A DNA stretch of 57,895 nt from Anaerobranca californiensis DSM 14826 (GCF_900142275.1 NZ_FRAI01000012.1:1-57895); one strand, 5' to 3'. Counted from the stretch's first letter, positions 24,044 to 34,186 are shown. Made by a program: numbers and translations. Notes: a model not told the origin generated them from the letters alone.

Positions 24044-24889
24044 ATGAGTGAAAAAAAGGAAAAGAAATTTACTGTAAGTTCTTTTTTAGATAGCAAAGAA
24101 AAAGGTGAAAAAATAACGATGCTGACAGCTTATGATTACACTACAGCAAAACTACTAGATGAGGCTGGTGTAGACAGCATCTTAGTAGGGGACTCTTTAG
24201 GTATGGTAATGCTAGGCTATGACTCTACCTTAAAAGTAACTTTAGAAGATGTGCTGCACCATACCAAAGCAGTGGTCCGTGGTTGCAATAGAGCTTTAGT
24301 AATTGCCGATATGCCTTATTTGACTTATCATATTTCCGTTGAAGAAACGGTAAGAAATGCTGGAAGGTTAATTCAAGAAGGGGGAGCCCATGCCGTTAAA
24401 TTAGAAGGAGGAGAAGAAATTCTTCCAATGATCAAAGGTTTAATCCGGGCTCAGATACCTGTATTAGGTCATTTAGGTTTAACACCCCAGTCAGTTAATA
24501 TGATGGGGGGATACAAAGTTCAAGGTAAAAGTGAAGAAAGTGCCAAAAAAATCTTAAGAGATGCCAAACTTTTAGAAGAAGCTGGGGTTTTTGGAATTGT
24601 ATTAGAATGTGTACCAGATAGATTGGCTGACTACATCAGTAAATCATTAAAGATTCCTACTATAGGAATAGGTGCTGGGGCAGGCTGTGACGGTCAAGTT
24701 CTGGTAATTCAAGATATGTTAGGTATGTACCAAAACCTTGCTCCTAAATTTGTTAAAAGGTATAAAAATATCGGTGAACAGATAAAGGCAGGGGTTTCGG
24801 AATACATTACAGAAGTTAAGGCAGGTGCTTTCCCACAAGAGCAACACACCTTTAAAATTAGTGACGATGTTTTAGAAAAGCTTTATTAA
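24044..24889 (+). CDS. panB: 3-methyl-2-oxobutanoate hydroxymethyltransferase
   Basis: PanB adds a hydroxymethyl group to ketoisovalerate to give ketopantoate, the first committed step to pantothenate. [41 protein letters not shown] and [15 protein letters not shown] are the family motifs, including the metal-binding Asp. ATG 24044 starts just after the upstream stop with a GGGTGGG ribosome site; the longer TTG start at 24026 would overlap the previous gene. The length of about 281 is standard. Confidence 0.97.
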   Translation: MSEKKEKKFTVSSFLDSKEKGEKITMLTAYDYTTAKLLDEAGVDSILVGDSLGMVMLGYDSTLKVTLEDVLHHTKAVVRGCNRALVIADMPYLTYHISVEETVRNAGRLIQEGGAHAVKLEGGEEILPMIKGLIRAQIPVLGHLGLTPQSVNMMGGYKVQGKSEESAKKILRDAKLLEEAGVFGIVLECVPDRLADYISKSLKIPTIGIGAGAGCDGQVLVIQDMLGMYQNLAPKFVKRYKNIGEQIKAGVSEYITEVKAGAFPQEQHTFKISDDVLEKLY

Positions 24890-24901
24890 AGGAGAGTAGC
24901 T

Positions 24902-25747
24902 ATGAGAATAATCAATAATCCTCAAGATATGCAAAAATTTGTAAAAGAACAGAAAAGATTAGGAAAGACCGTTGGATTTGTACCTACAATGGGATATCTA
25001 CATCAAGGACATCTTTCACTGGTGGAAAGGGCTAAAAGGGAAAATGATCTAGTTGTTGTCAGCATTTTCGTCAATCCCACCCAGTTTGGTCAAGGAGAGG
25101 ATTTTGATATCTATCCTAGAGATTTTGAGCGGGATCAAAAATTGTTAGAAGGTTTAGATGTAGACGCTATATTTTATCCTGCTGTGGAAGATATCTATCC
25201 TGCAAACTATAAAACCTATGTAGAGGTTTACGATATTACAGAAAAACTTTGTGGTGCTTCACGACCTGGACACTTTAAAGGGGTTACTACTATTGTTACC
25301 AAATTATTTAATATGGTATTACCTGATAGGGCATATTTTGGGTTAAAGGATGCCCAGCAAGTTTTAGTAATTAAACAAATGGTTAAGGACTTAAATTTTC
25401 CAGTTGAAATTGTCCCTTGTCCCATAGTCAGAGAAGAGGATGGTTTGGCTATGAGTTCTAGGAATGTCAATTTAAATCCCGATGAAAGAAAGGCTGCCTT
25501 AGTTTTATCCCAATCCCTTTTTGCTGCCCAAAAACTGATTTTAGAAGGAGAACGGGATGGAGCTAAAATTAAAAGGTTTATCGAAGAAAAAATCTCAAAG
25601 GAACCTTTGGCGAAAATTGACTATGTTAAAGTAGTATCAGGGGAAAACTTAGAAGAAGTGGAAGAGTTAAAGGGAGAAATTTTAATTGCCCTAGCTGTAA
25701 AAATTGGAAAAGTAAGATTAATTGATAATATTATGGTGGAGGTTTAA
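24902..25747 (+). CDS. panC: Pantothenate synthetase
   Basis: PanC joins pantoate and beta-alanine using ATP. The HxGH-type motif is in MGYLHQGHLSLV, the pantoate-binding stretch NPTQFGQGEDFDIYPR, and the KMSKS-like motif is AMSSRN. At 281 residues it is full length. It lies 12 bases after panB with a GGAG ribosome site. The product of PanD (beta-alanine) is its second substrate, so the operon encodes a self-contained branch. Confidence 0.97.
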   Translation: MRIINNPQDMQKFVKEQKRLGKTVGFVPTMGYLHQGHLSLVERAKRENDLVVVSIFVNPTQFGQGEDFDIYPRDFERDQKLLEGLDVDAIFYPAVEDIYPANYKTYVEVYDITEKLCGASRPGHFKGVTTIVTKLFNMVLPDRAYFGLKDAQQVLVIKQMVKDLNFPVEIVPCPIVREEDGLAMSSRNVNLNPDERKAALVLSQSLFAAQKLILEGERDGAKIKRFIEEKISKEPLAKIDYVKVVSGENLEEVEELKGEILIALAVKIGKVRLIDNIMVEV

Positions 25748-25750
25748 AAA

Positions 25751-26134
25751 ATGTATATTACAATGTTTAAATCAAAAATCCATAAAGCCACAGTTACTGA
25801 AGCAAATTTAAACTATGTAGGCAGTGTAACTATTGATAAAGATCTATTAGAAGCTTCTGGAATCTTGCCCCATGAAAAAGTACAAATTGTCAATAATAAT
25901 AATGGGGCTAGATTAGAAACCTATGTAATAGAAGGTCCTAGGGGAAGTGGGGTAATTTGTCTAAATGGTGCCGCCGCCCGTCTAGTTCAACCAGGAGATG
26001 TGGTTATTATCATCGCTTATTGTCAATTAGATGAACAAGAGGCTAAAAACCATCAACCAACTATAGTCTTTGTAGATGAAAAGAACAGGATAACTTCTAT
26101 TGAGGGTAAAGAAAAACACGGTGAAATCAGATAG
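25751..26134 (+). CDS. panD: Aspartate 1-decarboxylase
   Basis: Pyruvoyl-dependent enzyme that makes beta-alanine from aspartate. The proenzyme self-cleaves between Gly24 and Ser25 in YVGSVTID, giving the pyruvoyl group; the site is intact, as are Arg54-region LETYVIEG and [13 protein letters not shown]. The length of 127 is normal. It is the last gene of the pantothenate operon, 3 bases after panC. A 12-base tandem repeat (AATTAGAATAAC twice, 26140-26163) and a terminator follow. Confidence 0.97.
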   Translation: MYITMFKSKIHKATVTEANLNYVGSVTIDKDLLEASGILPHEKVQIVNNNNGARLETYVIEGPRGSGVICLNGAAARLVQPGDVVIIIAYCQLDEQEAKNHQPTIVFVDEKNRITSIEGKEKHGEIR

Positions 26135-26139
26135 AAAGT

Positions 26140-26163
26140 AATTAGAATAACAATTAGAATAAC
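26140..26163 (+). repeat. Two tandem copies of a 12-base repeat
   Basis: AATTAGAATAAC occurs twice in direct succession right after the panD stop and before the terminator. Probably a simple slippage duplication without function. Confidence 0.7.
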
Positions 26164-26170
26164 AAAGGGA

Positions 26171-26203
26171 AAGGTCATAATTTATTTTTAAATTATGACC
26201 TTC
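26171..26203. terminator. Bidirectional terminator between panD and rubredoxin
   Basis: AAGGTCATAATTT and AAATTATGACCTT are perfect 13-base arms. T and A runs are short, but the stem lies between two convergent genes. Confidence 0.75.
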
Positions 26204-26273
26204 TTAGTATATATCTTGAATTCTTATTAATGCAATTTAAGCATTTTTAAATAGGCAATTTTTACTATGTAGT

Positions 26274-26435
26274 TTAAGCTAATTCTTCAAAATATTCTTT
26301 ACCAACTCCACATTCTGGACAAAGGTAGTCCTCTGGTAAATCAGCGAAAGATGTACCTGGCTCAGCTACCCCCTCTTCTCCAACTTCAGGGTCATAAACA
26401 TACCCACAGATAGTACATTCCCATTTTGACAACAT
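26274..26435 (-). CDS. Rubredoxin
   Basis: Fifty-three-residue electron carrier with one iron held by four cysteines: CTICG near residue 7 and CPECG near residue 39, with the usual aromatic core (WECTICGYVYDPE, DYLCPECG). GGAGGTGAC precedes ATG 26435. It probably passes electrons to oxygen- or peroxide-reducing enzymes such as the rubrerythrin encoded 3 kb away, which is an inference. It is transcribed alone on the minus strand. Confidence 0.96.
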   Translation of the reverse strand: MLSKWECTICGYVYDPEVGEEGVAEPGTSFADLPEDYLCPECGVGKEYFEELA

Positions 26436-26569
26436 AAATTGTCACCTCCTTCTATTCTTTACTTTACTTTACCAAATTCTCTTAAAAAAGAAAAGGGTAT
26501 TTATAAAATTATTTTTTTTTAATATAATATTTCTATATTTAAAGAAATTATCATTAGAAGGTGAAAAAA

Positions 26570-27967
26570 GTGGCAATTACAGTTTCAGAAATTGTAAAAG
26601 TAACTGGTGGTGAATTAATTCAAGGGAGGGAAGATTATTTTTTTCACAATATATTTTATGATGTAATCAAAGATCAGAACATCCCTAAAAATTCTTTATA
26701 CATTCCCTATATAAACAGTTATAGAAACATCGATACAACTTCTAAAATAGCTACTATAGATAAAAGTATAGTAACAGGACTTTTGATAGATAAAGGTATA
26801 AAGGATATAGATTTTTCCTCTTATCCCAATGTAATTTTAGTAGATAATTTAGAAGAAGGGGTGTTGAAAATCGCCCATTATCTAAGGGAAAGGGAAGATT
26901 ATCCCATAATAGCTGTAACAGGAAGTTCAGGAAAAACTACTTCTAAAGAGCTTATCGCCAATATTTTAGAAAGTACTGGACTGCCCTATAAAAAAACATT
27001 GAGAAATATCAATGGTTATGGAGGAGCAGCTACTACTATTTTTTCTTTAGAAAAAAATCAGTGGGGAGTTTTAGAGGTGGGGGTAAATGGCTTGAAGCGG
27101 TTACCTTTATTGGCAAAAACCATTTCACCTAATTACCTATTAGTTACTAATATCTACCACACCCATTTTGATAAGTTTCCCCGCTTAGAAGAAGTGGCAA
27201 AATATAAACTTTCTTTAGCTAAGTTTATGAAAGAACCCCAAAAGAAAGTGTTGTGTGGCGATAATCCTTACTTAAGGGAATATATTGATATAAATACCAT
27301 TACCTTTGGTTTAGATAACACAAACCATTATTATTTAGATACTATTTTAAGTAGTGGCGAAAAGGGGAGTAGTTTTATTGTGAGGGGTAAAGGAAAAACT
27401 TACAGGATAAAAACCCCCCTTATAGGAAAACACAATATTGTTAATATTATCGGTGTTTTAGCCCTAACTTTAGAATTAGGGCTAGAAGAAAAAGGTGTAA
27501 TAAAAGGTATAGAGAACTTTTCCGGTATCTCCGATGATTATTATTCCACCATTAGCCTTAAAAAAGTGGGGAAATGGACCTTTTTAGATGATAGTCAGCA
27601 TTTCAATCTGCCAGCATTAAAAGTTGGATTAGAGACCTTTAGAGATATATCAAAGGAGGGGGGAGTGCTCCTTTTAAGTTATGATTATAAATTTGCAAGC
27701 CCTAATTTTAATATAGAGGAATTATTCCAAATCTTATTACAACACAAAAGGTCCATCAAAGGATTGATTCTCATGGGAGAAGGGTGGAAAAAATGGTTAG
27801 GATTTATTTCAAAGGAAATCTGCCCCTTTACAGTATGTTTAAAATCTAAAGAAGAAGTTGCTATATATATTCAAGAAAAGATAATAGATGATACAGTGAT
27901 ATATATGAAAGGGGATTTTCATCACCACTTACGTGGAATAATCAATATTTTAGAGGAGAATAGCTAA
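26570..27967 (+). CDS. Diverged MurF-like ligase
   Basis: ATP-dependent amide ligase of the Mur superfamily, 466 residues. The P-loop is AVTGSSGKTTSKE near residue 118, the central domain has EVGVNGLKRLP and NIYHTHFDKF, and a C-terminal ligase domain follows. Unlike true MurF, the DDSYNANP motif reads DDSQHFNLP and the N-terminal UDP-sugar domain is poorly conserved, so the substrate is probably not the wall precursor. GTG 26570 fits the AGAAGGTG ribosome site better than GTG 26561. The next gene, one base after its stop, encodes a FolC-like ligase. Confidence 0.78.
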   Translation: MAITVSEIVKVTGGELIQGREDYFFHNIFYDVIKDQNIPKNSLYIPYINSYRNIDTTSKIATIDKSIVTGLLIDKGIKDIDFSSYPNVILVDNLEEGVLKIAHYLREREDYPIIAVTGSSGKTTSKELIANILESTGLPYKKTLRNINGYGGAATTIFSLEKNQWGVLEVGVNGLKRLPLLAKTISPNYLLVTNIYHTHFDKFPRLEEVAKYKLSLAKFMKEPQKKVLCGDNPYLREYIDINTITFGLDNTNHYYLDTILSSGEKGSSFIVRGKGKTYRIKTPLIGKHNIVNIIGVLALTLELGLEEKGVIKGIENFSGISDDYYSTISLKKVGKWTFLDDSQHFNLPALKVGLETFRDISKEGGVLLLSYDYKFASPNFNIEELFQILLQHKRSIKGLILMGEGWKKWLGFISKEICPFTVCLKSKEEVAIYIQEKIIDDTVIYMKGDFHHHLRGIINILEENS

Positions 27968-27968
27968 T

Positions 27969-29291
27969 ATGCTTAAAGAAGCCATAGATTTTATTTACAG
28001 TTTTTATAACGAAACTTTACCTTTAATAAAATTTGATCTCCATGACAGAGAATTCCGCAATCCCCGATATATTAGGGAACTAATAGCAGAATTTGGCGTT
28101 AAAGTGGATAGAGGGAAAAATATTTTAGTAGTTGGCAGTAAAGGTAAAGGAACTACCGCAACAATATTGGCAGAGATCCTGAGAACACAGGGGTATAAAG
28201 TAGGATTGTTTACCAGCCCACACCTTGAAAGGTTTACTGAGAGAATAAAGATAAATGGACAAGAAATTGAAGAAAATTTACTGATCCAGTATATTAAAAA
28301 ACTACAACCCTTTGCCCAAAAAAAGGCTGCCCAAATTCCCAAACCATATTACTTAGGGCCTAATGGATTGTTTTTGACAATTGCTTTAAAATATTTTGAA
28401 GAAATGGATACTGATTTTAATATTTTAGAAAGTGGTCGGGGTGGCCAGTACGATGATATTTATCAAATGGGGGATCATGTGATTTTTACTCCCATTGTAT
28501 TAGAACATAAATACCGATTAGGGCCAACCTTAGATGATGTCGTTAGAACCAAAGGATTGGTAGTTGACCAAAAGACTAAAACAGTGGTGATTTCTAAACA
28601 ATCACTAGAAGTGATAAAAGGTTTACAAAATTGTTTTTCTGAAAAAGTTAAAGTTTATCAGTATGATAGGGATTTTAAACTAGAAAGGCATTTACTTCAA
28701 AAGGGTAGTAGTAATTTCCTTATTAAAATTAAAGGTGACTCCTATACAGTAAGATTATCTACTTTAGCAGAATATATAGGGATAAACCTAAGTGCAGCTT
28801 TAATGATGGCCAAAACTTTACTTCCAACCTTTAATAAAGAAAAACTGCCTTTGTTAGAAAGTGCAGTATTTAACGGTAGATGTGAAATAATGAATACCGA
28901 CCCTTTAATCCTTCTCGATGGTATGATTTGCCGAGAGAGTGCAGAATATGTGGTAAATACCTTGAAAAAGCTCCATCTTTCCGGGGAGAAGGTGGCTATA
29001 GCGGCTATCCCTAAAGATAAAGATTATCAGGGGGTAATGGAAGTTTTAAGTAAAGAGTTTTTTAAGATTATTTTAACTAAATCTATTGGTGCCCAATATC
29101 CTTTTTTTCAAGATTTTGTACCCATAGAAGGGTTAAAGGTCAATTGTTTGGTATATACTTCAGAAAACTTAGATGATGCTTTGAATTTGGTGGCAAAATC
29201 TTCACCTAAAATAATTGGTATTTTCGGCACCCAATCTTTAATTGGAGAAGCTAGGAAAAAATTCCAAAAAATCTTTGACAATAATAAATAA
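27969..29291 (+). CDS. Diverged FolC-like (folylpolyglutamate synthase family) ligase
   Basis: A 440-residue Mur-superfamily ligase most like FolC: VVGSKGKGTTATILAEIL is the P-loop, FTSPHLERFTERIKING the substrate lid, and ESGRGGQYDD replaces the EVGLGGRLDA of FolC. The usual DGAHNP motif reads DGMICRESA, so the folate site is altered. It is coupled to the MurF-like gene (gap of one base). Together they may add amino acids to a small acceptor, but nothing in sequence names it. Confidence 0.75.
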   Translation: MLKEAIDFIYSFYNETLPLIKFDLHDREFRNPRYIRELIAEFGVKVDRGKNILVVGSKGKGTTATILAEILRTQGYKVGLFTSPHLERFTERIKINGQEIEENLLIQYIKKLQPFAQKKAAQIPKPYYLGPNGLFLTIALKYFEEMDTDFNILESGRGGQYDDIYQMGDHVIFTPIVLEHKYRLGPTLDDVVRTKGLVVDQKTKTVVISKQSLEVIKGLQNCFSEKVKVYQYDRDFKLERHLLQKGSSNFLIKIKGDSYTVRLSTLAEYIGINLSAALMMAKTLLPTFNKEKLPLLESAVFNGRCEIMNTDPLILLDGMICRESAEYVVNTLKKLHLSGEKVAIAAIPKDKDYQGVMEVLSKEFFKIILTKSIGAQYPFFQDFVPIEGLKVNCLVYTSENLDDALNLVAKSSPKIIGIFGTQSLIGEARKKFQKIFDNNK

Positions 29292-29354
29292 AGGGAGTAT
29301 ACTATTATTAGATTATTAGTAATTACTATTATTAAAATTTAGGAGGTAGAGTTT

Positions 29355-29849
29355 ATGGATGAAAAGACCCTTAAAAATTTAAAAGAAGCCTTTGCCGGTG
29401 AATCACAAGCTAACAGAAAATATCTAGCTTTTGCTAAAAAAGCTGAAGAAGAAGGATACATAAATGCCGCTAAAATGTTTAGGGCAGCGGCAGAAGCAGA
29501 AACTATTCACGCCCATGCCCATTTAAAGGCGATGAAAGGAATTGGTACAACTGCTGAAAATTTAAAAGAAGGTGTAATGGGAGAAACCTATGAATTTGAA
29601 AGTATGTACCCCGAGATGGTAAAACAAGCTGAAGAAGCCGGTGAAAAAGAAGCTTTAAGGTCATTTAAATTTGCTATGGAAGCAGAAAGGGTTCACGCTA
29701 AATTATATCAACAAATTTTAGATAACTTAGATTCTCAAGAAGAATTGACCTTCTACCTTTGCACTATCTGTGGTAATGTAGAATTACAACCAGTAGATAA
29801 ATGTCTTATCTGTGGTGCCGGTGAAAAAGCCTTTAAAATTGTAGAATAG
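29355..29849 (+). CDS. Rubrerythrin
   Basis: Di-iron peroxidase protecting anaerobes from hydrogen peroxide, 164 residues. The N-terminal ferritin-like four-helix bundle shows paired ExxH-type ligands (AEAETIHAHAH, AEAERVHAK), and the C-terminal rubredoxin-like domain has CTICG and CLICG. AGGAGG precedes ATG 29355. It is a single-gene unit with its own terminator; the nearby rubredoxin is a plausible electron donor. Confidence 0.96.
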   Translation: MDEKTLKNLKEAFAGESQANRKYLAFAKKAEEEGYINAAKMFRAAAEAETIHAHAHLKAMKGIGTTAENLKEGVMGETYEFESMYPEMVKQAEEAGEKEALRSFKFAMEAERVHAKLYQQILDNLDSQEELTFYLCTICGNVELQPVDKCLICGAGEKAFKIVE

Positions 29850-29864
29850 CTATAAATCCCCGAC

Positions 29865-29892
29865 AAATCCCCATGTTTGGGGATTTTTTTTA
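29865..29892 (+). terminator. Terminator after rubrerythrin
   Basis: AAATCCCC, loop ATGTTT, GGGGATTT, continuing into a T-run. Confidence 0.88.
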
Positions 29893-29943
29893 TCTACTTT
29901 ACAAATTTTTTGAATATGGTATCATTAGAGAAGCGAAGTATTT

Positions 29944-31713
29944 TTGACCGTTGGAAATGGAGGGCTAAAGGTGGGTAGATTGAGATTTATTAAACCTTTT
30001 TTAAAAAAGTACAAATGGCATTATCTTTTTGGGTTATTTTGGTTGTTGTTAGTAAACATAATCCAGTTAATTATTCCCAGAATTTTAGGTAATTTATCTG
30101 ATGGCCTTGCTGAAGGGATTTTAGAGTATTCCGGTCTTTTAAGATATGTAGTAATTATCTTAGTATTGGCTTTAATCATTGCTATTAGTAGGTTTATGTG
30201 GCGAATTTACATAATCGGAACATCGAGGAGATTGGAATATTTCTTGCGTAACAGGTTAGTAGAACATTTACAAAAATTATCACCGGAATATTTCAATCAC
30301 CATAAAACTGGAGATTTAATGGCCCATGCCACTAATGACATCAATGCCATCCGGATGGCCTTTGGTCCAGGAATTATCATGATCACCGATGCTTTGGTAA
30401 TTAGCATTATTACTATATTTTTAATGATAAACCAGGTTGGGTGGCAGTTAACTTTAATAGCTTTAATCCCTTTACCATTTTTAGCAACTGGTGCCGGTAT
30501 TTTTGGTAGAGTTATTCATAAAAGGTTTAAAAAAGTTCAAGAAGCTTTTTCCAATCTCACAGATAAAGTCCAAGAAAATCTTTCTGGGATAAGGGTGGTA
30601 AAGGCTTTTGTACAAGAACAGGCTGAAATTAAAAAGTTTAATGAAGCAAGTCAACATCATGTCAATATGAATATGCGACTTATTGCTATCTGGGGAGCTT
30701 TGTTCCCATTAATTCAAGTAATAGCTACTCTAAGTATGATCCTTATCTTATTTTATGGCGGTAGAGCTGTTATTTATGGAATTATATCTATTGGGGATTT
30801 TGTCGCATTTAATAGTTATTTAGGGTTGATGATTTGGCCAATGATGGCCATTGGTTGGGTTATCAATGTTATTCAGCGGGGGACTGCTTCTTTAGATAGG
30901 GTAAACGAAATTTTATTAGAAAAGCCAGATATAACCGATGCTCCCGATGCTATTGATTTAGATATACAAGGGGAAATAGAATTTAAAAACCTAACCTTTG
31001 GGTACGTTAAAGGAATTCCTGTATTAAAGAACATTAATTTAAAAATAGAAAAGGGTAAAACCTTAGCTATTATTGGAAGAACAGGTAGTGGAAAGACGAC
31101 ATTAGTCAATCTACTATTGAGATTAGCTAATCCCCCTAAAGGGACTTTGTTTATTGATGGTGTAGATATCAATAAAATTAAGCTCAAGAGTTTAAGGGAA
31201 AATATTGGTTACGTACCCCAAGATAACTTTTTATTTTCTACAACTATTGAGGAAAATATAGCCTTTGGTTTACGAGAATACACTAAGGAACAAGTGGAAG
31301 AAGCGGCCAAAATAGCTCAAGTTTATGATAATATCATGGATTTTCCAGATAAATTTAATACAATGCTAGGGGAAAGGGGAGTTACTTTATCTGGGGGACA
31401 AAAACAAAGGGTTTCTATTGCCAGGGCAATAATTAAAGAACCGGCTATTTTGATTTTAGATGACAGTTTATCTGCTGTAGATACCCATACAGAAGAGGAA
31501 ATTCTCAAAGGTCTTAGGAAAATAATGGCTGAGAGGACTAGTATTATAATTTCCCATAGAGTTTCTACAGTGAAGGAAGCCGATGAAATTGTAGTTATGG
31601 ATGACGGTGAAATAGTGGAGAGGGGTACCCATGATCAATTAGTGGCACTAGGGGGCCTCTATTATCAGCTTCATATAAAACAATTATTAGAAGAAAAGGT
31701 CAATTTGGCTTAA
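29944..31713 (+). CDS. ABC exporter half with degenerate ATPase site (YheI/BmrC type)
   Basis: Half-transporter of 589 residues: six membrane helices, then an ATPase domain. Walker A is GRTGSGKTT, signature LSGGQKQR, but Walker B reads ILILDDSLSAVD, with Asp where the catalytic Glu should be. Such a degenerate site is the mark of one partner in heterodimeric exporters. The second half is encoded right behind it. The start is uncertain: GTG or TTG codons near 29944-29971 are possible; GGAGGGC lies before GTG 29971. Drug or lipid export is the usual role. Confidence 0.88.
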   Translation: MTVGNGGLKVGRLRFIKPFLKKYKWHYLFGLFWLLLVNIIQLIIPRILGNLSDGLAEGILEYSGLLRYVVIILVLALIIAISRFMWRIYIIGTSRRLEYFLRNRLVEHLQKLSPEYFNHHKTGDLMAHATNDINAIRMAFGPGIIMITDALVISIITIFLMINQVGWQLTLIALIPLPFLATGAGIFGRVIHKRFKKVQEAFSNLTDKVQENLSGIRVVKAFVQEQAEIKKFNEASQHHVNMNMRLIAIWGALFPLIQVIATLSMILILFYGGRAVIYGIISIGDFVAFNSYLGLMIWPMMAIGWVINVIQRGTASLDRVNEILLEKPDITDAPDAIDLDIQGEIEFKNLTFGYVKGIPVLKNINLKIEKGKTLAIIGRTGSGKTTLVNLLLRLANPPKGTLFIDGVDINKIKLKSLRENIGYVPQDNFLFSTTIEENIAFGLREYTKEQVEEAAKIAQVYDNIMDFPDKFNTMLGERGVTLSGGQKQRVSIARAIIKEPAILILDDSLSAVDTHTEEEILKGLRKIMAERTSIIISHRVSTVKEADEIVVMDDGEIVERGTHDQLVALGGLYYQLHIKQLLEEKVNLA

Positions 31714-31726
31714 GGTGGTGGTTAAA

Positions 31727-33720
31727 ATGGTACACGAAGAAGAAGTTATTGGTAAAGCCTATGATTCCCGTTTAATGAAAAGGCTACTTAAATACGCAAA
31801 ACCATACTGGAAAACATTTGTAATTTCCATTTTATTGTTGATGATATTAACAGCTATTGATTTAGCAAGGCCTTATCTTGTAAAAGTGGCAATTGATGAC
31901 TATATTTTCACTAATCCTTTAGTATCCTTTGAACTAGGGGCAGAAGAGTTAAATAATTATCCTGGGGTGGAATTTAGAGGAAAGTATTATGTAAAAGAAA
32001 AGTACTTACCTGAAAGTTATAAGGATTATCCCCGCTACCTTATAGAAAGTTATGATGAAGGATATTTTTTAGTTCCAGTAAACTTTGCTGGAGAATCTAT
32101 ACCCCTTTCTAGAGCCGATTATTTAACTTTTAGGCAGCTAGATATAGATGGATTAACTAAACTAGCAATTATCTTTGTGTTAATTGTCTTTTTCGGTTTT
32201 GGACTAAATTATATCCAAGTATACCTCCTTCATAAAACAGGACAAAAGATTATCTACAATCTAAGGGAAGAAATTTTTAGCCACCTACAAAAAATGTCGT
32301 TAAGTTTTTTGATAAAAACCCAGTAGGGCGGTTAGTTACCAGGGTTACAAACGATACCGATACATTAAATGAAATGTTTACAGGTGTTTTAGTAAATTTA
32401 TTTAAAGATATCTTTATATTATTAGGTATTATGATTGTAATGTTGAGGCTTAATTTAAGATTAGCTTTAACGGTATTCTCTATTTTACCGATTGTCCTAT
32501 TCGCTTCTTTGTTTTTCAGAATTAAAGCTAGGGAAGCTTATCGGGAAGTGAGGACTAGATTAGCCCGAATAAATGCTAATATTGCTGAGAATATTTCAGG
32601 GATGAAAATAGTACAGATATTTAATCAACAGCAAAAAAAATTCAATCAATTTGATGAGATCAACAAAGGTTATTTAGCCTCTTCTTTAAAGGAGATCAAA
32701 GTTTTTGCAGTATATCGCCCTTTTATAGATTTATTGTATTATTTAGCTTTAACTATTTTAATTTGGTTTGGTGGTGGTTCGGTACTTAGAGGAACTTTGG
32801 AATTTGGTGTGCTATTTGCCTTTGTAAGTTATGTACAAATGTTTTTTCAACCTATAAATGACCTTACGGAAAAATATAATATTTTACAGGCTTCCATGGC
32901 GTCATCGGAAAGGATTTTTCAGTTATTGGACAAAGAAGAGGATATTAAAAACCCTCAAAATCCTGTGCCTTTAACAAAAGTGGAAGGGAAAATCGAGTTT
33001 AAAAATGTCTGGTTTGCTTACAAAGAAGGGGAATGGGTTTTAAGGGATGTAAGTTTTACTATAAACCCTGGAGAAACGGTGGCATTTGTTGGAGCAACGG
33101 GTGCAGGTAAAACTTCTATTATAAGTTTAATAAGCCGTTTTTACGATATTCAAAAAGGGGAAATCCTTATCGATGGGGTAAATATTAAAGATGTCAATCA
33201 ACAAGAATTAAGGAAACATATAGGTGTTGTCTTACAAGATGTATTTTTATTTAGCGGTAATGTTAAAGAAAATATCCGTTTAAATAACGAAAATATTACC
33301 GATGAAGATATCAAAAGAATTGCCCAAACCATTAATGCCCATCACTTTATAGAAAAATTACCTCAAAAATATGACGAAGAGGTACAAGAGAGGGGTTCTA
33401 CTTTTTCTGCTGGACAAAGGCAATTGTTGGCCTTTGCCAGGGCTTTAGCCTTTGATCCTGCGATATTAGTTTTAGATGAAGCTACCGCTAATATCGATAC
33501 AGAAACAGAAGAACTTATTCAAAAAGCTTTAACAAAACTAATCGAAGGACGGACAACTATCATTGTAGCCCATAGATTGTCTACTATCCAAAATGCTGAT
33601 AAAATAATCGTTATGCATAAAGGAAAAGTCAGGGAAATGGGTACACACCAGGAACTATTAGAAAAAGGTGGTTTATATTACGACCTCTATCAGTTGCAAT
33701 ATAAAGAACAGACCGTGTAA
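31727..33720 (+). pseudogene. ABC exporter half, partner of the previous gene, with a one-base frameshift
   Basis: Half-transporter with an extra loop after helix 1 (FTNPLVSFELGAEEL), six helices and a canonical ATPase: GATGAGKTS, FSAGQRQL and ILVLDEATANID with the catalytic Glu. The frame breaks at a run of six T (near 32306): read with seven T the protein continues KMSLSFFDKNPVGRLVTRVT without loss. So it is either a recent frameshift or a base-call error. ATG 31727 has AAGGTGGT upstream. With the preceding gene it would form a BmrCD-like heterodimer of about 665 residues. Confidence 0.85.
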
Positions 33721-33735
33721 ATACCGGTCTGTTTT
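33707..33735 (+). terminator. Terminator of the ABC exporter operon
   Basis: ACAGACCG overlaps the last codons; it pairs with CGGTCTGT, followed by TTTTCC. Confidence 0.75.
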
Positions 33736-33754
33736 CCAATATTATTCTATTAAA

Positions 33755-34186
33755 TTAATCTCGATTTTTTAAAAATATAGCAATTCCTATGAGAATTAAC
33801 AAAATAGGACCTAAGATTTTTACTTGTGGTATTTTGAAATATTCCTTTATAAAGTTTAAACTGCCTAAAACAGTTAAGGGGATTGCTGGATAAATTGCCC
33901 AAGAATTTCTTTTAGATAAAAAGAATATTCCCCAAAAAGCAAAAGCTAAAAACAGTAAAAATGTTCCTTCAGGGAATTTATAATAGACACTTAAAACATT
34001 GTATAGACCTATTCCAGTTAAAATACAACCGGGAATAACTACGCCAGAATTTGTGTTTGTGAAATATAAAATTAACATAATTATACCTATAAATAGCAAC
34101 AAATAATCCATTGTAATGACATTTAGGTTAATTAAAAGCAAAAAAGCACCAATTAAAGCTAATATCAAACCTTCTTTTTTTCTCAT
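33755..34186 (-). CDS. Membrane protein of unknown function with repeated hydrophobic segments
   Basis: A 143-residue protein with about six short hydrophobic helices arranged as repeats of a Gly-rich hairpin (LILALIGAFLLL, LLLFIGIIML, LAFAFWGIFFL), followed by a basic tail LKNRD. It resembles small proteins with LiaF-type membrane domains, but I cannot assign a family with confidence. A GAAGGTG ribosome site precedes ATG 34186. It is monocistronic and convergent with the ABC exporter operon. Confidence 0.65.
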   Translation of the reverse strand: MRKKEGLILALIGAFLLLINLNVITMDYLLLFIGIIMLILYFTNTNSGVVIPGCILTGIGLYNVLSVYYKFPEGTFLLFLAFAFWGIFFLSKRNSWAIYPAIPLTVLGSLNFIKEYFKIPQVKILGPILLILIGIAIFLKNRD

